Assembly: GCA_963743285.1 (NCBI GenBank)
Contig: CAVUPF010000004.1
Location: 310,001-374,000, forward strand
Source: CAVUPF01 sp963743285
GTDB taxonomy: Bacteria > Actinomycetota > Thermoleophilia > Solirubrobacterales > 70-9
Length of the DNA: 64,000 nt
Direction: 5' to 3'
The first letter of the stretch is position 1. Each line of letters starts with the position of its first letter. Positions 42,643 through 51,583 of this stretch are shown here, piece by piece. The translations under genes were made by a program, and so were the position numbers. The notes beneath the pieces are model-generated. The model saw only the letters and a program-made list of their open reading frames with translations. It was not told the DNA's origin and ran no database searches.

Positions 42643-44439
42643 CTATCGCTGCTCCGTGGGGCGTCTGGCGCGGAGTTGGAGGCCGACCTCGCGCAGCTGA
42701 GCCTCATCGACCGGAGCCGGGGCGCCGGTCAGCGCGTCAGCGCCAGAGGCGGTCTTGGGAAAGGCGATCACGTCGCGAATCGACTCGGCGCCGGCGAGGC
42801 GCTGGACGATGCGGTCGATCCCATAGGCGATCCCGCCGTGGGGCGGGGCGCCGTAGCGCAGCGCCTCGAGCAGGAAGCCGAAGCGCGCCTCCGCCTCGGC
42901 AGCGTCGATCCCAAGCGCAGCGAAGACCTGTGCCTGAAGCGCGGCATCGCTGATCCGAATCGAGCCGCCGCCCATCTCCTGCCCGTTCCAGATCACGTCG
43001 TAGGCGAGGGCGCGCGCCCCGCTCGGGTCGGCCGGGTCGAAGTCACCGGCGGGCGAGGTAAAAGGATGATGCAGAGGGCGCCACCCACCCTCCTCATTTT
43101 CCTCCATCAGAGGCCAGTCGACGATCCATAGCAACTCGTTTGACCCCTCCGGGACGAGGTCGAACTCGGCCGCCAGGTCGAGGCGAAGCTGGGAGAGGAC
43201 CGCATTCGCGACCTTGGGCCGATCGGCGATGAGGAGCAGCAGATCGCCCTCCTCGGCGCCCAGCCGCTCGTTCAATGCCACCAGCTCCGGAGCAGAGAGG
43301 AACTTGGCGGTCGGCGAGCGCCATCCGCCTCCCTCGCGGAAAGCCCAGACGAGGCCCTTCGCCCCCAGCTCCTGGGCGCGGGAGATGAGGCCGTCCAGGG
43401 CGGAGCGGGTCATCTCGCGCCTGCCGACGTTGAGGCCGCGGACGGCGCCACCGGAGTCGATCGCCCCGCGGAAGACTTTGAACTCGGTTGCGGCTAGGGC
43501 GTCCTCTAAGTCGACCAGCTCGAGGCCGAAGCGGGTGTCGGGGCGATCGGTGCCGAAGCGCGAGATCGCCTCGTCGTAGGTAAGCCGCTTCATCGGCAGC
43601 TCAAGCGACGGCCCCCCCACCCGCTCGAACAGGTGCGCGAGCAGCCGCTCGCTCACCTCGATCACGTCGCCGACCTCGACGAACGACATCTCGATGTCGA
43701 GCTGGGTGAAGTCGGGCTGACGATCGGCGCGCAGATCCTCGTCGCGAAAGCAGCGGGCGATCTGGTAATAGCGCTCGAAGCCGGCAACCATCAGGAGCTG
43801 CTTGAAGAGCTGTGGCGACTGCGGCAGCGCGTAGAAGGAACCTGGCTGAAGGCGGCTGGGGACGAGGAAGTCGCGGGCGCCCTCCGGGGTCGACCGCGTC
43901 AGCACCGGCGTCTCGACATCGACGAAGCCCTCGCCGTCGAGGAACTCGCGCATCGCCGCTGTTACCCGGTGGCGCAAGATCAGCGCGTCGCGCATCTGCT
44001 CGCGGCGCAGGTCGAGGTAGCGGTAGCGGAGCCGCGCGTCCTCCCCGGTCTCCCCCGCAAAGCCCTCGATCTGGAAGGGCGGCGTCGCGGCGTCGGCGAG
44101 CAGCTCGGCGACTCTCACCTTCAACTCGAACTCGCCAGTCGCGAGCTCCCGGTTGATCGTGTCCTCGGAGCGCCGCACCACCGTCCCGACTGCGCTAAGC
44201 ACGTCCTCGGCGCGCAAGCTGTGAGCCAGTTCGAAGGCATCGCCGGAGGAGTCGGGGTTAAAGACGAGCTGGACCAGGCCGGTGCGATCGCGCAGATCGA
44301 TGAAGATCAGCCCGCCGTGGTCGCGGCGGCGGTGGACCCAGCCCGCGATCCGCACCTCCGAGTCAACCCGGTCCCCGAGTACCTGCCCGCACCAAGTGTC
44401 GCGGTAGCGGTTGGCGCGCAGCGCCGGCGCCTCGCTCAC
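42643..44439 (-). CDS. aspS: aspartyl-tRNA synthetase (bacterial type)
   Basis: A 598-residue class IIb synthetase: OB-fold anticodon-binding domain (VRIAGWVHRRRDHGGLIFIDLRDR), motif 2 (QLFKQLLMVAGFERYYQIARCFRDEDLRADRQPDFTQLD), the bacterial GAD insertion (about 285-410), and motif 3 GIAYGIDRIVQRLAG. It overlaps the hisS stop by 4 bp. Whether it also charges tRNA-Asn cannot be judged here. Confidence 0.96.
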   Translation of the reverse strand: MSEAPALRANRYRDTWCGQVLGDRVDSEVRIAGWVHRRRDHGGLIFIDLRDRTGLVQLVFNPDSSGDAFELAHSLRAEDVLSAVGTVVRRSEDTINRELATGEFELKVRVAELLADAATPPFQIEGFAGETGEDARLRYRYLDLRREQMRDALILRHRVTAAMREFLDGEGFVDVETPVLTRSTPEGARDFLVPSRLQPGSFYALPQSPQLFKQLLMVAGFERYYQIARCFRDEDLRADRQPDFTQLDIEMSFVEVGDVIEVSERLLAHLFERVGGPSLELPMKRLTYDEAISRFGTDRPDTRFGLELVDLEDALAATEFKVFRGAIDSGGAVRGLNVGRREMTRSALDGLISRAQELGAKGLVWAFREGGGWRSPTAKFLSAPELVALNERLGAEEGDLLLLIADRPKVANAVLSQLRLDLAAEFDLVPEGSNELLWIVDWPLMEENEEGGWRPLHHPFTSPAGDFDPADPSGARALAYDVIWNGQEMGGGSIRISDAALQAQVFAALGIDAAEAEARFGFLLEALRYGAPPHGGIAYGIDRIVQRLAGAESIRDVIAFPKTASGADALTGAPAPVDEAQLREVGLQLRARRPTEQR

Positions 44440-45680
44440 GCTTCGCCTCCGGCGATCTCGTCAATCAGCTTCGCGCTGTCAACCGAGCGCTGCTCGCCTG
44501 TCTCCATGTCGCGCAGTTGCGCCGATCCGTCGGCCTCGAGGATCAAGGCGCGCCGGGCGTCGATCCGATCGGCGTGTTTGAGCTGGCCCCTGAGGCTGCG
44601 GCCGGCGAGGTCCAGCTCGGCCGACAGCCCGGCCCGCCGCAGCTCGTTTGCCAGCGTCATCGCCTGCGGCCTGTCCCGATCCTCGGCGACCGCGATGAAG
44701 ACGTCGCGCCCGGTCGGCTCGCCGTCCTCATCGAGCGCCAGCAGGATGCGCTCGATCCCGGCCGCCCAGCCGACCGCCGGGGTCGGAGGCCCGCCCAGCT
44801 GCTCGATCAGTGCGTCATAGCGGCCACCGCCGCCAATCTCCGACTGAGCACCGAGGCCCGTGCAGACGAAGGAGAAGATCGTTTGCGTGTAGTAGTCAAG
44901 GCCGCGCACCAGGGTGGGATCGACCTCATAGGCGATCCCCGCCGCGTCGAGCAGCGCCAGCACCTCGGCAAAGTGCTCGGCGTCTTCTCCCTCCAGGCCC
45001 GCGACGATCGTCGGCGCGCTCGCCATCGCCGCCCGCGTCCCCTCGTCATTGGAGTCAAAGGCACGCAGCGGGTTGGCGTCGATCCGCTCGCGTACGTCCC
45101 TGGACAGCTCGCCCTCGTGGGCGCGCAGGTGCGCTTTCAGCTCCTCCAGGTAGGCGCGCCGCGACTCCAGTGAGCCAAGGCTGCCCAGCCGCAACTGCAC
45201 CTCCGGCACCCCCAGCTCGGCGAGCAGGTCGGCGAGCAGCATGATCGCCTCGGCGTCGGCCAGTGGAGAGTCGGTGCCGATCGCCTCGATGCCGAGCTGG
45301 TGGAACTGGCGGTAGCGCCCGGCCTGAGGGCGCTCGTGGCGGAAGAATGGACCAAGGTAGGAGAGCTTGACCGGCTGCGCCAGCTTGTGCATGCCGTGCT
45401 CGAGGTAAGCTCGACAGATCGGCGCCGTGCCCTCCGGGCGCAGGGTGATGCTGCGGCCGCCTTTGTCCTCGAAGGTGAACATCTCCTTGCGGACGATGTC
45501 GGTGGAGCGCCCGACCCCCCGCTCGAACAGCTCAGTGTCCTCGAAGGTGGGCGTGGCGATCGGCTCATAGCCGGCGCGAGCGAAGATCGCCGCGGCGGTG
45601 CGCTCGATTCGCGCCCGAACATGCGCCTGCTCGGGCAGCACGTCGAAGGTCCCGCGGGGCGCCTGGTACTTGCTGGCCAT
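44436..45680 (-). CDS. hisS: histidyl-tRNA synthetase
   Basis: A 414-residue class IIa synthetase. Motif 1 region YQAPRGTFDVLPEQA, motif 2 PVKLSYLGPFFRHERPQAGRYRQFHQLGIEAIG, the His signature LVRGLDYYTQTIFSF, motif 3 AVGWAAGIERILLAL and the C-terminal anticodon-binding domain. It forms hisS-aspS with 4 bp overlap. Confidence 0.96.
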   Translation of the reverse strand: MASKYQAPRGTFDVLPEQAHVRARIERTAAAIFARAGYEPIATPTFEDTELFERGVGRSTDIVRKEMFTFEDKGGRSITLRPEGTAPICRAYLEHGMHKLAQPVKLSYLGPFFRHERPQAGRYRQFHQLGIEAIGTDSPLADAEAIMLLADLLAELGVPEVQLRLGSLGSLESRRAYLEELKAHLRAHEGELSRDVRERIDANPLRAFDSNDEGTRAAMASAPTIVAGLEGEDAEHFAEVLALLDAAGIAYEVDPTLVRGLDYYTQTIFSFVCTGLGAQSEIGGGGRYDALIEQLGGPPTPAVGWAAGIERILLALDEDGEPTGRDVFIAVAEDRDRPQAMTLANELRRAGLSAELDLAGRSLRGQLKHADRIDARRALILEADGSAQLRDMETGEQRSVDSAKLIDEIAGGEA

Positions 45681-45710
45681 GCTGGCCGCGACCTTACCTG
45701 CGGCGAGCGG

Positions 45711-46355
45711 CTATCGCGCCAGCTCGGCCAGGAAGGGGTTGGTCGCACGCTCGGCGCCCAGCGTCGTCGTCCCCATGTGGCCGGGGTAGACCGCTGTCCG
45801 GTCGGGGTGGGACTCGGTCAGGGTGCGGATCGACCCGAGCAGGGTCCCCCAGTCGCCACCGGGCAGGTCGACCCTCCCGACCGATCCCTGGAAGAGCACG
45901 TCGCCGGAGAAGATTGCGTCCTCGCCGCCCACCGAATAGGTGACGTGGCCGGGGCTGTGGCCGGGGGTGAAGATCACGTTCACCTCCATCCCCGCCAGCT
46001 CGAGTGCCTCGCCGCCGCTCACCTGCTCGTCGGCCTCGTAGCTCTCATAGGGGCCGAAGCCCTCATAGGGGACGAAGGCCATGATGTCGGCGAGGATCGG
46101 CGTCTCTATCGCCGGGCAGTAGACGGGGGCGCCGGTCGCCGCGGCGACCGGCGCGACGGCGCCGATGTGATCAAAGTGACAGTGGGTGAGGAGGATCGCC
46201 TCAACCGAGACGCCCAGCTCTTCGACCAGCGCCAGGATCCGCTCCGGCTCTTCGCCGGGATCGACGATCAGCGCCCGATCGGAGCCCTTGGAGCGCACGG
46301 CGAAGCAGTTCTCGGCGATCGGGCCAACCGTGAGCATGCTGACATCGAGACTCAC
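45711..46355 (-). CDS. metallo-beta-lactamase fold hydrolase (glyoxalase II-like)
   Basis: About 214 residues from GTG at 46355 (GTGA overlap with the upstream gene). The metal site is complete: THCHFDHIG, TPGHSPGHVTY, FSGDVLFQGSVGR, VYPGHMGTTT. This short type without the glyoxalase II C-terminal helices is common just upstream of hisS; its substrate, probably a thioester, is not established. Confidence 0.88.
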   Translation of the reverse strand: MSLDVSMLTVGPIAENCFAVRSKGSDRALIVDPGEEPERILALVEELGVSVEAILLTHCHFDHIGAVAPVAAATGAPVYCPAIETPILADIMAFVPYEGFGPYESYEADEQVSGGEALELAGMEVNVIFTPGHSPGHVTYSVGGEDAIFSGDVLFQGSVGRVDLPGGDWGTLLGSIRTLTESHPDRTAVYPGHMGTTTLGAERATNPFLAELAR

Positions 46356-46717
46356 GAATCCTCCCGGGCGCGGATCCGCGCCCGCTCCCGCCGCCGCCAC
46401 AGAGTCATGTCTATGTAATAGCCGGCCGGGATGTAGAAGACGAGCATGAAGGCGCCGAGGGCTAGTGAAGCGCCGAGGGGGCGGCTGAAGATCACGAAGA
46501 GGAGGGCGGTGAAGATAGCCCCGGCGAAGACGCCGCGGATGGCCGCCCCGCGCCAGGTCGGTGGCAGGTCCGCCTTCGGGCCGGGCTTGCGGGAGGCGCG
46601 GGCGCGGGCTTTTGCCTCCTCGCGGCTGCGTGGGCGGGCGGTGCGGCGGTTGGTGTCGATCCGGCCGCCCTGGGTGCCACGGTGCTTGCGGCGGCGCTTC
46701 TTCCTGGTCTGGGCCAT
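46352..46717 (-). CDS. small membrane protein with basic N-terminus
   Basis: A 121-residue protein. The first 50 residues are strongly basic (TRKKRRRKHRGTQGGRID), then two hydrophobic segments (IRGVFAGAIFTALLFVIF and LALGAFMLVFYIPAGYYID) and a basic tail (WRRRERARIRARED). It looks like a conserved lineage-specific inner-membrane protein that may bind nucleic acid; no function known. It is coupled to the MBL hydrolase gene. Confidence 0.8.
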   Translation of the reverse strand: MAQTRKKRRRKHRGTQGGRIDTNRRTARPRSREEAKARARASRKPGPKADLPPTWRGAAIRGVFAGAIFTALLFVIFSRPLGASLALGAFMLVFYIPAGYYIDMTLWRRRERARIRAREDS

Positions 46718-46730
46718 GAGCCAGTTGAAT

Positions 46731-47618
46731 CTAATCGGTTGAGGTCGCGAGCCGTCGCTCGATCACCTGGCGGCCAGGGTCGAAGCCACGGATTGGCACA
46801 TCCTCGGGATAGCCGGACAGCGCCGCCTCGGGAGCCAGACCGACCAGCTCGGCCTCAACCGGGCGGGCACCGAGCGGCCCGGCCAAGTCACGCACCCGCT
46901 CGACGACCCTCGCCAGCGGCACCGCGAGCGGGTCGTGGACGTTGGTCGAGACTTGGGCCGAGCCGCTGGAAAGCGAGAAACCCATCGCCCTGACACCGAC
47001 CAGGCCGCCACCCGACTCACGCAGCCCCGCGGCAACGGCGCGGGCAACCTCGACATCGCGGCTATCCAGCACGACGTTGAAGGCCGCGAGCGGCGGGCGG
47101 GCGGTGATAAGCGTGGCGCCGGCGGTGCGATGGGGTAGGTGTGGGCCGCGGTCTGGCCGCAGCTCACCGGCCTCCATCCGCCGCCACAGCTCGGGCAGGC
47201 CGCCGTTGCGGAAGTAGGCGCGCTCGGCGCGCTCAGGACTGCTCGCCAGCTCGCCGTAGAAGAAGACCGGGACGCCGAGCCCACCGATCTGGTCGGCAAC
47301 CTCGACCGCCTCGGTACGGGCGGAGCCGCGCTCGGCGGGGTCGATCCAGACGACAGGGCAGACGTCGAGCGCCCCGATCGCCGGGTGGACGCCCTCGTGC
47401 GCGCTCATGTCGATCTTCTCGATCGCCTCCTCAGCGCCCCAGACGAGCGCATCGAGCAGCGGCCCTGGGCTCCCAGAGAGCGTGAAGACGGTGCGGTTGT
47501 GATCGGCATCGGAGTGGCGGTCGAGCAGGGTCGCGCCGCGAGAGAAAGCGGCCTCCAGGTCGGCGATCGGCCCGGCATCGCTCCCCTCGGAGACGTTGGG
47601 GACGCCGAGCAGCACCAT
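46731..47618 (-). CDS. glutamate formimidoyltransferase-domain (FTCD N-domain) protein
   Basis: A 295-residue stand-alone FTCD N-terminal domain: VPNVSEG at the start, LLDRHSDADHNRTVFTLSG, EKIDMSAHEGVHPAIGALDVCPVVWI with conserved His residues, VPVFFYGELAS and RPPLAAFNVVLDSRDVEVARAVA. In the family it transfers formimino or formyl groups to tetrahydrofolate in histidine breakdown; no hut genes are nearby, so it may serve one-carbon metabolism instead. 1 bp separates it from the downstream peptidase of the same strand. Confidence 0.88.
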   Translation of the reverse strand: MVLLGVPNVSEGSDAGPIADLEAAFSRGATLLDRHSDADHNRTVFTLSGSPGPLLDALVWGAEEAIEKIDMSAHEGVHPAIGALDVCPVVWIDPAERGSARTEAVEVADQIGGLGVPVFFYGELASSPERAERAYFRNGGLPELWRRMEAGELRPDRGPHLPHRTAGATLITARPPLAAFNVVLDSRDVEVARAVAAGLRESGGGLVGVRAMGFSLSSGSAQVSTNVHDPLAVPLARVVERVRDLAGPLGARPVEAELVGLAPEAALSGYPEDVPIRGFDPGRQVIERRLATSTD

Positions 47619-47619
47619 C

Positions 47620-48567
47620 TCAGAGGAGCAGCTCTCCGCCGCGGAGGATCGCCTCGCCGTCGATTTCCACGGTCGGCTCGAGCACTACGCAGTCAAGATG
47701 GATCGGGACCTGGACCGTGCCGCCAATCGCCGCCGAGGCGCCAAAGGCGACGTGGGCAGTTCCGAGGATCTTCTCGTCCTCGAGGATGTTGCCGGTGAGG
47801 ATCGCCTTCTCGTTGGTGCCGATCCCCAACTCGGCGACGTTGGTCCCGTCCGGCCCATGGGCACCTAGCAGCTCCAGCAGAGTAGCGCCGGCCGTGCCGG
47901 TGGATTCGGTCAGATGGCCGCTACGTACGGTTAGCGTGACCGGCGCCTCGACCCGCCCAACTCCGGAGATTGACCCGTCGACGACCAGCGTCCCCTCCCC
48001 GGTCCCCTCCACGGGCGCGACGAATCCCTCGCCGCAGGGCAGGTTTCCAAAGGCGCCGGGGACGGTTAGCTCACCAGCGTCGGGGATCGCCCGGCGACCC
48101 TCGAGCCCGAGCCGCAAATCACTGCCGCGGGGGCAGGTGACCCGGGCCTCACTGCCTCGGCTAAGGGCGTCGGCAACCGCAGCGCCCCGGCGGCGTAGCT
48201 CGACCATGTCGGCGCTCATCACCCGGGCGAGCATCTCCTCGGTTACCCCGGGCAACGTGGCGATGCGAACGCCCGCCTCGCTGGCCGACTTGCGGGCGGC
48301 GGTGTGGGAGAGCGACTGGACGGTCGGAGCGAGGACGGCGTCAGCGGCGACCATAGCCGCCGCGACCGGCCCAGGAGGCTCGGCGGCGTGCGAATCGCGC
48401 TCGGCGATCACGGCCAGGACCGCGTCCGCACCCGCCCTTTGTGCCTCGTTCCGCATTAGGGCGCCAAGAGACTCGGTCGCCGGGTTGCAGACAACCAGCA
48501 CCTCCTCCCCTGGTGATACTCCCAGGCAGTCCCGGACCACCGCTCCCACCGCCTTGTCGAGCTCCAT
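47620..48567 (-). CDS. M29-like (aminopeptidase T/leucyl aminopeptidase) metallopeptidase
   Basis: About 315 residues from ATG at 48567; GTG at 48573 is also possible, while longer starts add an Arg-rich out-of-family leader. Beginning LDKAVGAVVRDCLGVSPGEEVLVVCNPATESLG, with LTVPGAFGNLPCGEGFVAPVEG, LGIGTNEKAILTGNILEDEKILGTAHVAFG and VPIHLDCVV, it resembles the thermophilic aminopeptidase family whose Glu and His residues in these blocks bind two metals. Substrate unknown. Confidence 0.82.
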   Translation of the reverse strand: MELDKAVGAVVRDCLGVSPGEEVLVVCNPATESLGALMRNEAQRAGADAVLAVIAERDSHAAEPPGPVAAAMVAADAVLAPTVQSLSHTAARKSASEAGVRIATLPGVTEEMLARVMSADMVELRRRGAAVADALSRGSEARVTCPRGSDLRLGLEGRRAIPDAGELTVPGAFGNLPCGEGFVAPVEGTGEGTLVVDGSISGVGRVEAPVTLTVRSGHLTESTGTAGATLLELLGAHGPDGTNVAELGIGTNEKAILTGNILEDEKILGTAHVAFGASAAIGGTVQVPIHLDCVVLEPTVEIDGEAILRGGELLL

Positions 48568-48704
48568 GCTCACTTTGAGATCAACCCTAACCAGCGACGC
48601 CTGCGGCCGGTGCGACCGGTCCGCTGCGGGCCTGCGGACCCAGGCCACAGCCGACCCGGCACGCCTTTTCATTGCGTCCGTCGTACCCCATAACGCTCGC
48701 AGCG

Positions 48705-48878
48705 TCAGTCGTCGTCGTGCCGGTGCCGCACCGACCACGTCTCGAAGACGACCAGCCCGACGAGGATGGACCCGAAGGCGATGCATGGCGGCAACCAACC
48801 CCGCGGCCGAGCGATTGCGAGAGTCGCGACCACAAACGCGTCAGCGGCAAGCAGGGACGCCACAAAGACTGGCCGCAT
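48705..48878 (-). CDS. small two-helix membrane protein
   Basis: 57 residues from an internal ATG at 48878: MRPVFVASLLAADAFVVATL, a short basic turn (ARPRGW), a second hydrophobic segment (CIAFGSILVGLVVFETW) and RHRHDDD. The hydrophobic pattern is protein-like, but no Shine-Dalgarno or conservation can be shown. Confidence 0.4.
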   Translation of the reverse strand: MRPVFVASLLAADAFVVATLAIARPRGWLPPCIAFGSILVGLVVFETWSVRHRHDDD

Positions 48879-48980
48879 TGCCGACCATCCCGTCTTCGGC
48901 GCTCGCCCGGAACCACGCTGCATTGCCCAAGAATCGCAGCACCAGCCACCCACTCGCCGTCGCTACCATCACCGTCCCCC

Positions 48981-49054
48981 GCCGGAGTAGCTCAGCTGGT
49001 TAGAGCAGCGGAATCATAATCCGCGTGTCGGAGGTTCGAGTCCTGCCTCCGGCA
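48981..49054 (+). tRNA. tRNA-Met (CAT), elongator type
   Basis: GCCGGAG pairs with CTCCGGC, the D stem is GCTC/GAGC, the anticodon stem GCGGA/TCCGC encloses ATCATAA giving CAT, and the T loop is TTCGAGT. One T-stem pair is mismatched (G-G). CCA is not encoded. Initiator features are absent. It could instead be Ile(CAT) with lysidine; the sequence alone does not exclude that. The mobile region starts right after it. Confidence 0.85.
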
Positions 49055-49062
49055 TCGACAGA

Positions 49063-49087
49063 AAGCCCCGCTTAAGCGGGGCTTTTG
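49063..49087 (+). terminator. rho-independent terminator of tRNA-Met
   Basis: AAGCCCCGC (49063-49071), TTAA loop, GCGGGGCTT (49076-49084), then a T-run (TTTT spans 49083-49086). It lies 9 bp after the tRNA. Confidence 0.9.
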
Positions 49088-49189
49088 GCTTTATAGAGCC
49101 CGAGGAATGTAAGGCCATTTCGCCCAACTGAGAACACAGTGAGAACATCTCGCGCGAACTGCGGCCTCCCCCGAGCATTCGAGGTCCCA

Positions 49190-50533
49190 GTGGCTTTAAA
49201 ACCTGCCGAGTGGTGCGTCAAAATCGGGAGGGTGATCGCGTCTCCTTCCGCTCCAAGGCTCGGGAATGCCATAGCTGCCGCTCGTGGCGCTGGGGGCCCG
49301 AAGCCTCGAGGCCAGCGCGGTGGCTCCCCGTTCGGTGCTGGCGTGAGACAGCCCAAAGCGAAGGTGGCGAAGGTGGCCCCACGCGCGCCGCACCCAGCGG
49401 CTCGTCCTGCGCCGCACCCGATGGCGCTCCTCAACGGCCTGCAAACCAACCAGGCCCTCTCAGGCAGGCAGATCGACAAAGCTGCCGGCGCTCTGACGCA
49501 GCTCGAAACGCGTCCCGAGATCCAGGGCTACCGTCAGGTCGCCTCCCAGCTCGGTCAGGAACGCGGCGCGGAGGACACCGGCCTCGAGAAGCTCGGCAAA
49601 ATGACGACTGCGGGAGTCTCCGGCGTCTACAAGAACATCGCCGAATCCGAGGCGCAGAACATGGCCCACGAGCAGGCGCTCGGCAACATGCTCAATCAGC
49701 AGTCGAGCCAGATCGCTCAGAACGGCTCTCAGAGCCTCGCCTCGATGCAGAGCGGCGCGTTGGGGGGCCTCACCCAGCAACTTGCGGCCCGTGGGGCTCC
49801 GATCGGCAACGGAGGCGCCCAGCAGGCGCTGACCCAGGCCGTCGCCTCCCAGGACGCCCAGCAGAACGCCGACTCTCAGGCTGCCCAGCAGTTCGCCGCG
49901 CAGCAGGCGTCCAGCTACGGTGCGATGGGCGCCGGGATGGCGAACTCTGCCGCGATGCAGGGAGGGACCGCGGTCGGCAACATCGCCAACGACATCGTCG
50001 GGCGCACCGCCGAATCCGATCAGTCCTACAACGCCAACATCCAGACGGTGCTCGACAAACTGGCGGAAGCCAAGAGCGAAAAGGGCGCCAAAGACGTCAA
50101 GAACGTCCTTGCGCTGCGCGGCGGCGAGCAGAAGTTCCTGCTTGGTAAGGGGGCACTCGGGGCCAAACAGGGAGAGACGGCTCAGAAAGAACATGCCGAC
50201 GAACGCAAAAGTGCACGCGAAGCCGAAAAGAACCGGACCGACTATGCCACCGTGGCAAACGCGGATACCGTCAAAGCACAGGCCTATTTCTACCATTACC
50301 ACCATCCGAAAACCTCTTCCTCCGAAAAGAGTCTTCAGCAGCAGATTCCGAGCATCAGGGCCGAGATCCCGAAGATGGTTTCTGAAGCCAAGGGGAGCGG
50401 TCAAGCCAACAACTTCAACGCTTACCAGGCACAAGCCGAAACGGCACTCGGTAAGACCTACCCCCCCTCCCTGATCCGCCAGGTGCTTCAGCACTGGTGG
50501 CAGAACCGCCCGGCGCAGGGTCGGAAGCACTAA
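49190..50533 (+). CDS. phage-like structural or DNA-ejection-type protein
   Basis: About 447 residues from GTG at 49190 (GAGG five bases upstream; GTG at 49139 and an ATG at 49421 are alternatives). The N-terminus is Ala/Pro/Arg-rich; the middle is Gln/Ala-rich helical sequence (GNMLNQQSSQIAQNGSQSLA, AQQNADSQAAQQFAAQQASS) with Gly-Met-rich patches (GAMGAGMANSAAMQGG), and the C-terminus is charged. That composition is typical of internal virion or tail-associated proteins of actinophages. I do not recognise a specific family. Confidence 0.6.
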   Translation: MALKPAEWCVKIGRVIASPSAPRLGNAIAAARGAGGPKPRGQRGGSPFGAGVRQPKAKVAKVAPRAPHPAARPAPHPMALLNGLQTNQALSGRQIDKAAGALTQLETRPEIQGYRQVASQLGQERGAEDTGLEKLGKMTTAGVSGVYKNIAESEAQNMAHEQALGNMLNQQSSQIAQNGSQSLASMQSGALGGLTQQLAARGAPIGNGGAQQALTQAVASQDAQQNADSQAAQQFAAQQASSYGAMGAGMANSAAMQGGTAVGNIANDIVGRTAESDQSYNANIQTVLDKLAEAKSEKGAKDVKNVLALRGGEQKFLLGKGALGAKQGETAQKEHADERKSAREAEKNRTDYATVANADTVKAQAYFYHYHHPKTSSSEKSLQQQIPSIRAEIPKMVSEAKGSGQANNFNAYQAQAETALGKTYPPSLIRQVLQHWWQNRPAQGRKH

Positions 50534-50657
50534 GGGCTCGCTCCGATGTTCCGAATCCCCGGAATCAGCGGCGGGAGAGGGAAGTTAGCCCCAAGAAGAC
50601 GGCGAGTGGCACGTCTTCTACAGGCTGCCGACGGCTGCGTGGCATACACATGGGCCG

Positions 50658-50966
50658 GTGATCGCGGTCCACCTTCCGCCTGACGACGTTGAGAGAGTCG
50701 CCCATTCCTTCGCCCGGATCGAGGATTTTGAGAACACCTTGAGCGCCCTCCCGGTGCGTCGCTTTGGGATCATGAGGGAAGGCGCACCGCGTCCGATTCA
50801 CTTCGACCACGTGATGCGCACGAAGGTCAAGGAGATCGCGCAACTCACCAGCCGCGCTCTCTATGTGTTGGAGGGTTTGGCCCCTCACTCCCAACAGGCG
50901 CGGCCCCTCGAAGGCCAAAGAGAGCTACGTCCCACCACTCAGGCTGATGTCAACTCAGCCTCGTAG
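50658..50966 (+). CDS. hypothetical protein
   Basis: 102 residues from GTG at 50658: VIAVHLPPDDVERVAHSFAR then EIAQLTSRALYVLEGLAP. Third positions are GC-rich on this strand, which favours it over the antisense frame. Its last 28 bp overlap the convergent recombinase gene. No family recognised; it may belong with the structural gene upstream. Confidence 0.5.
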   Translation: MIAVHLPPDDVERVAHSFARIEDFENTLSALPVRRFGIMREGAPRPIHFDHVMRTKVKEIAQLTSRALYVLEGLAPHSQQARPLEGQRELRPTTQADVNSAS

Positions 50967-51583
50967 GCGACCGACCCGAGCACAGCCCTCACGGTCGTCG
51001 GCCACCAGCGGGTTCCCCCGCGCACGGTCGGCACGTTGTCGCGATTCAGGCCGTCGGCGATCGCTCGCAGCGTGGCCTTCCCTTGGCGCTCGGCAATGAT
51101 CCGCTCGACGATCGCGTCCGGTGTCTGGCGCGGGCGACCGAGCCGCACGCCTTCGGCCCGCTTTACCGCCAGAGCTTCCTTGGTCCGCTGGCCGATCAAC
51201 CGGCGCTCGAACTGCGAGAACACACTGAGGACGCTTGCCATCGCCTCGCCGGCTGGAGTTGTCGTGTCCACCGGGCAATCGAGAGCGACGAGCGCCCATC
51301 CCTGCTTCTGCGCGTCGGCCATCAACGCCGTGAAGTCGAGCATCGACCTGCTCAGGCGATCGAGCTTGGCGACGACCAGGCCGTTAGCCTCGCCGCGCAT
51401 CAGCCGCTCGAGCGCGGCTTGGATGCCAGGGCGCTTGAGGTTGCGCGCCGAGCAACCGGCGTCCTCGACCATCTCGACGAGATCCCAACCCCGTCGATCG
51501 CACTCGGCGTTTATTGAGTGACGCTGCGCTTCCAACCCAGCGCCGGAGTCTGCTTGCTCGTCGGTCGAAACCCGGCAGTAGCC

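Noticed and set aside
49460..50530. 356-codon minus-strand frame opposite the virion-like gene
   Set aside because: Plus strand has the better start, the phage-like Gln/Ala composition and the right direction; the reverse frame is Leu/Val/Gly-rich without membrane pattern.
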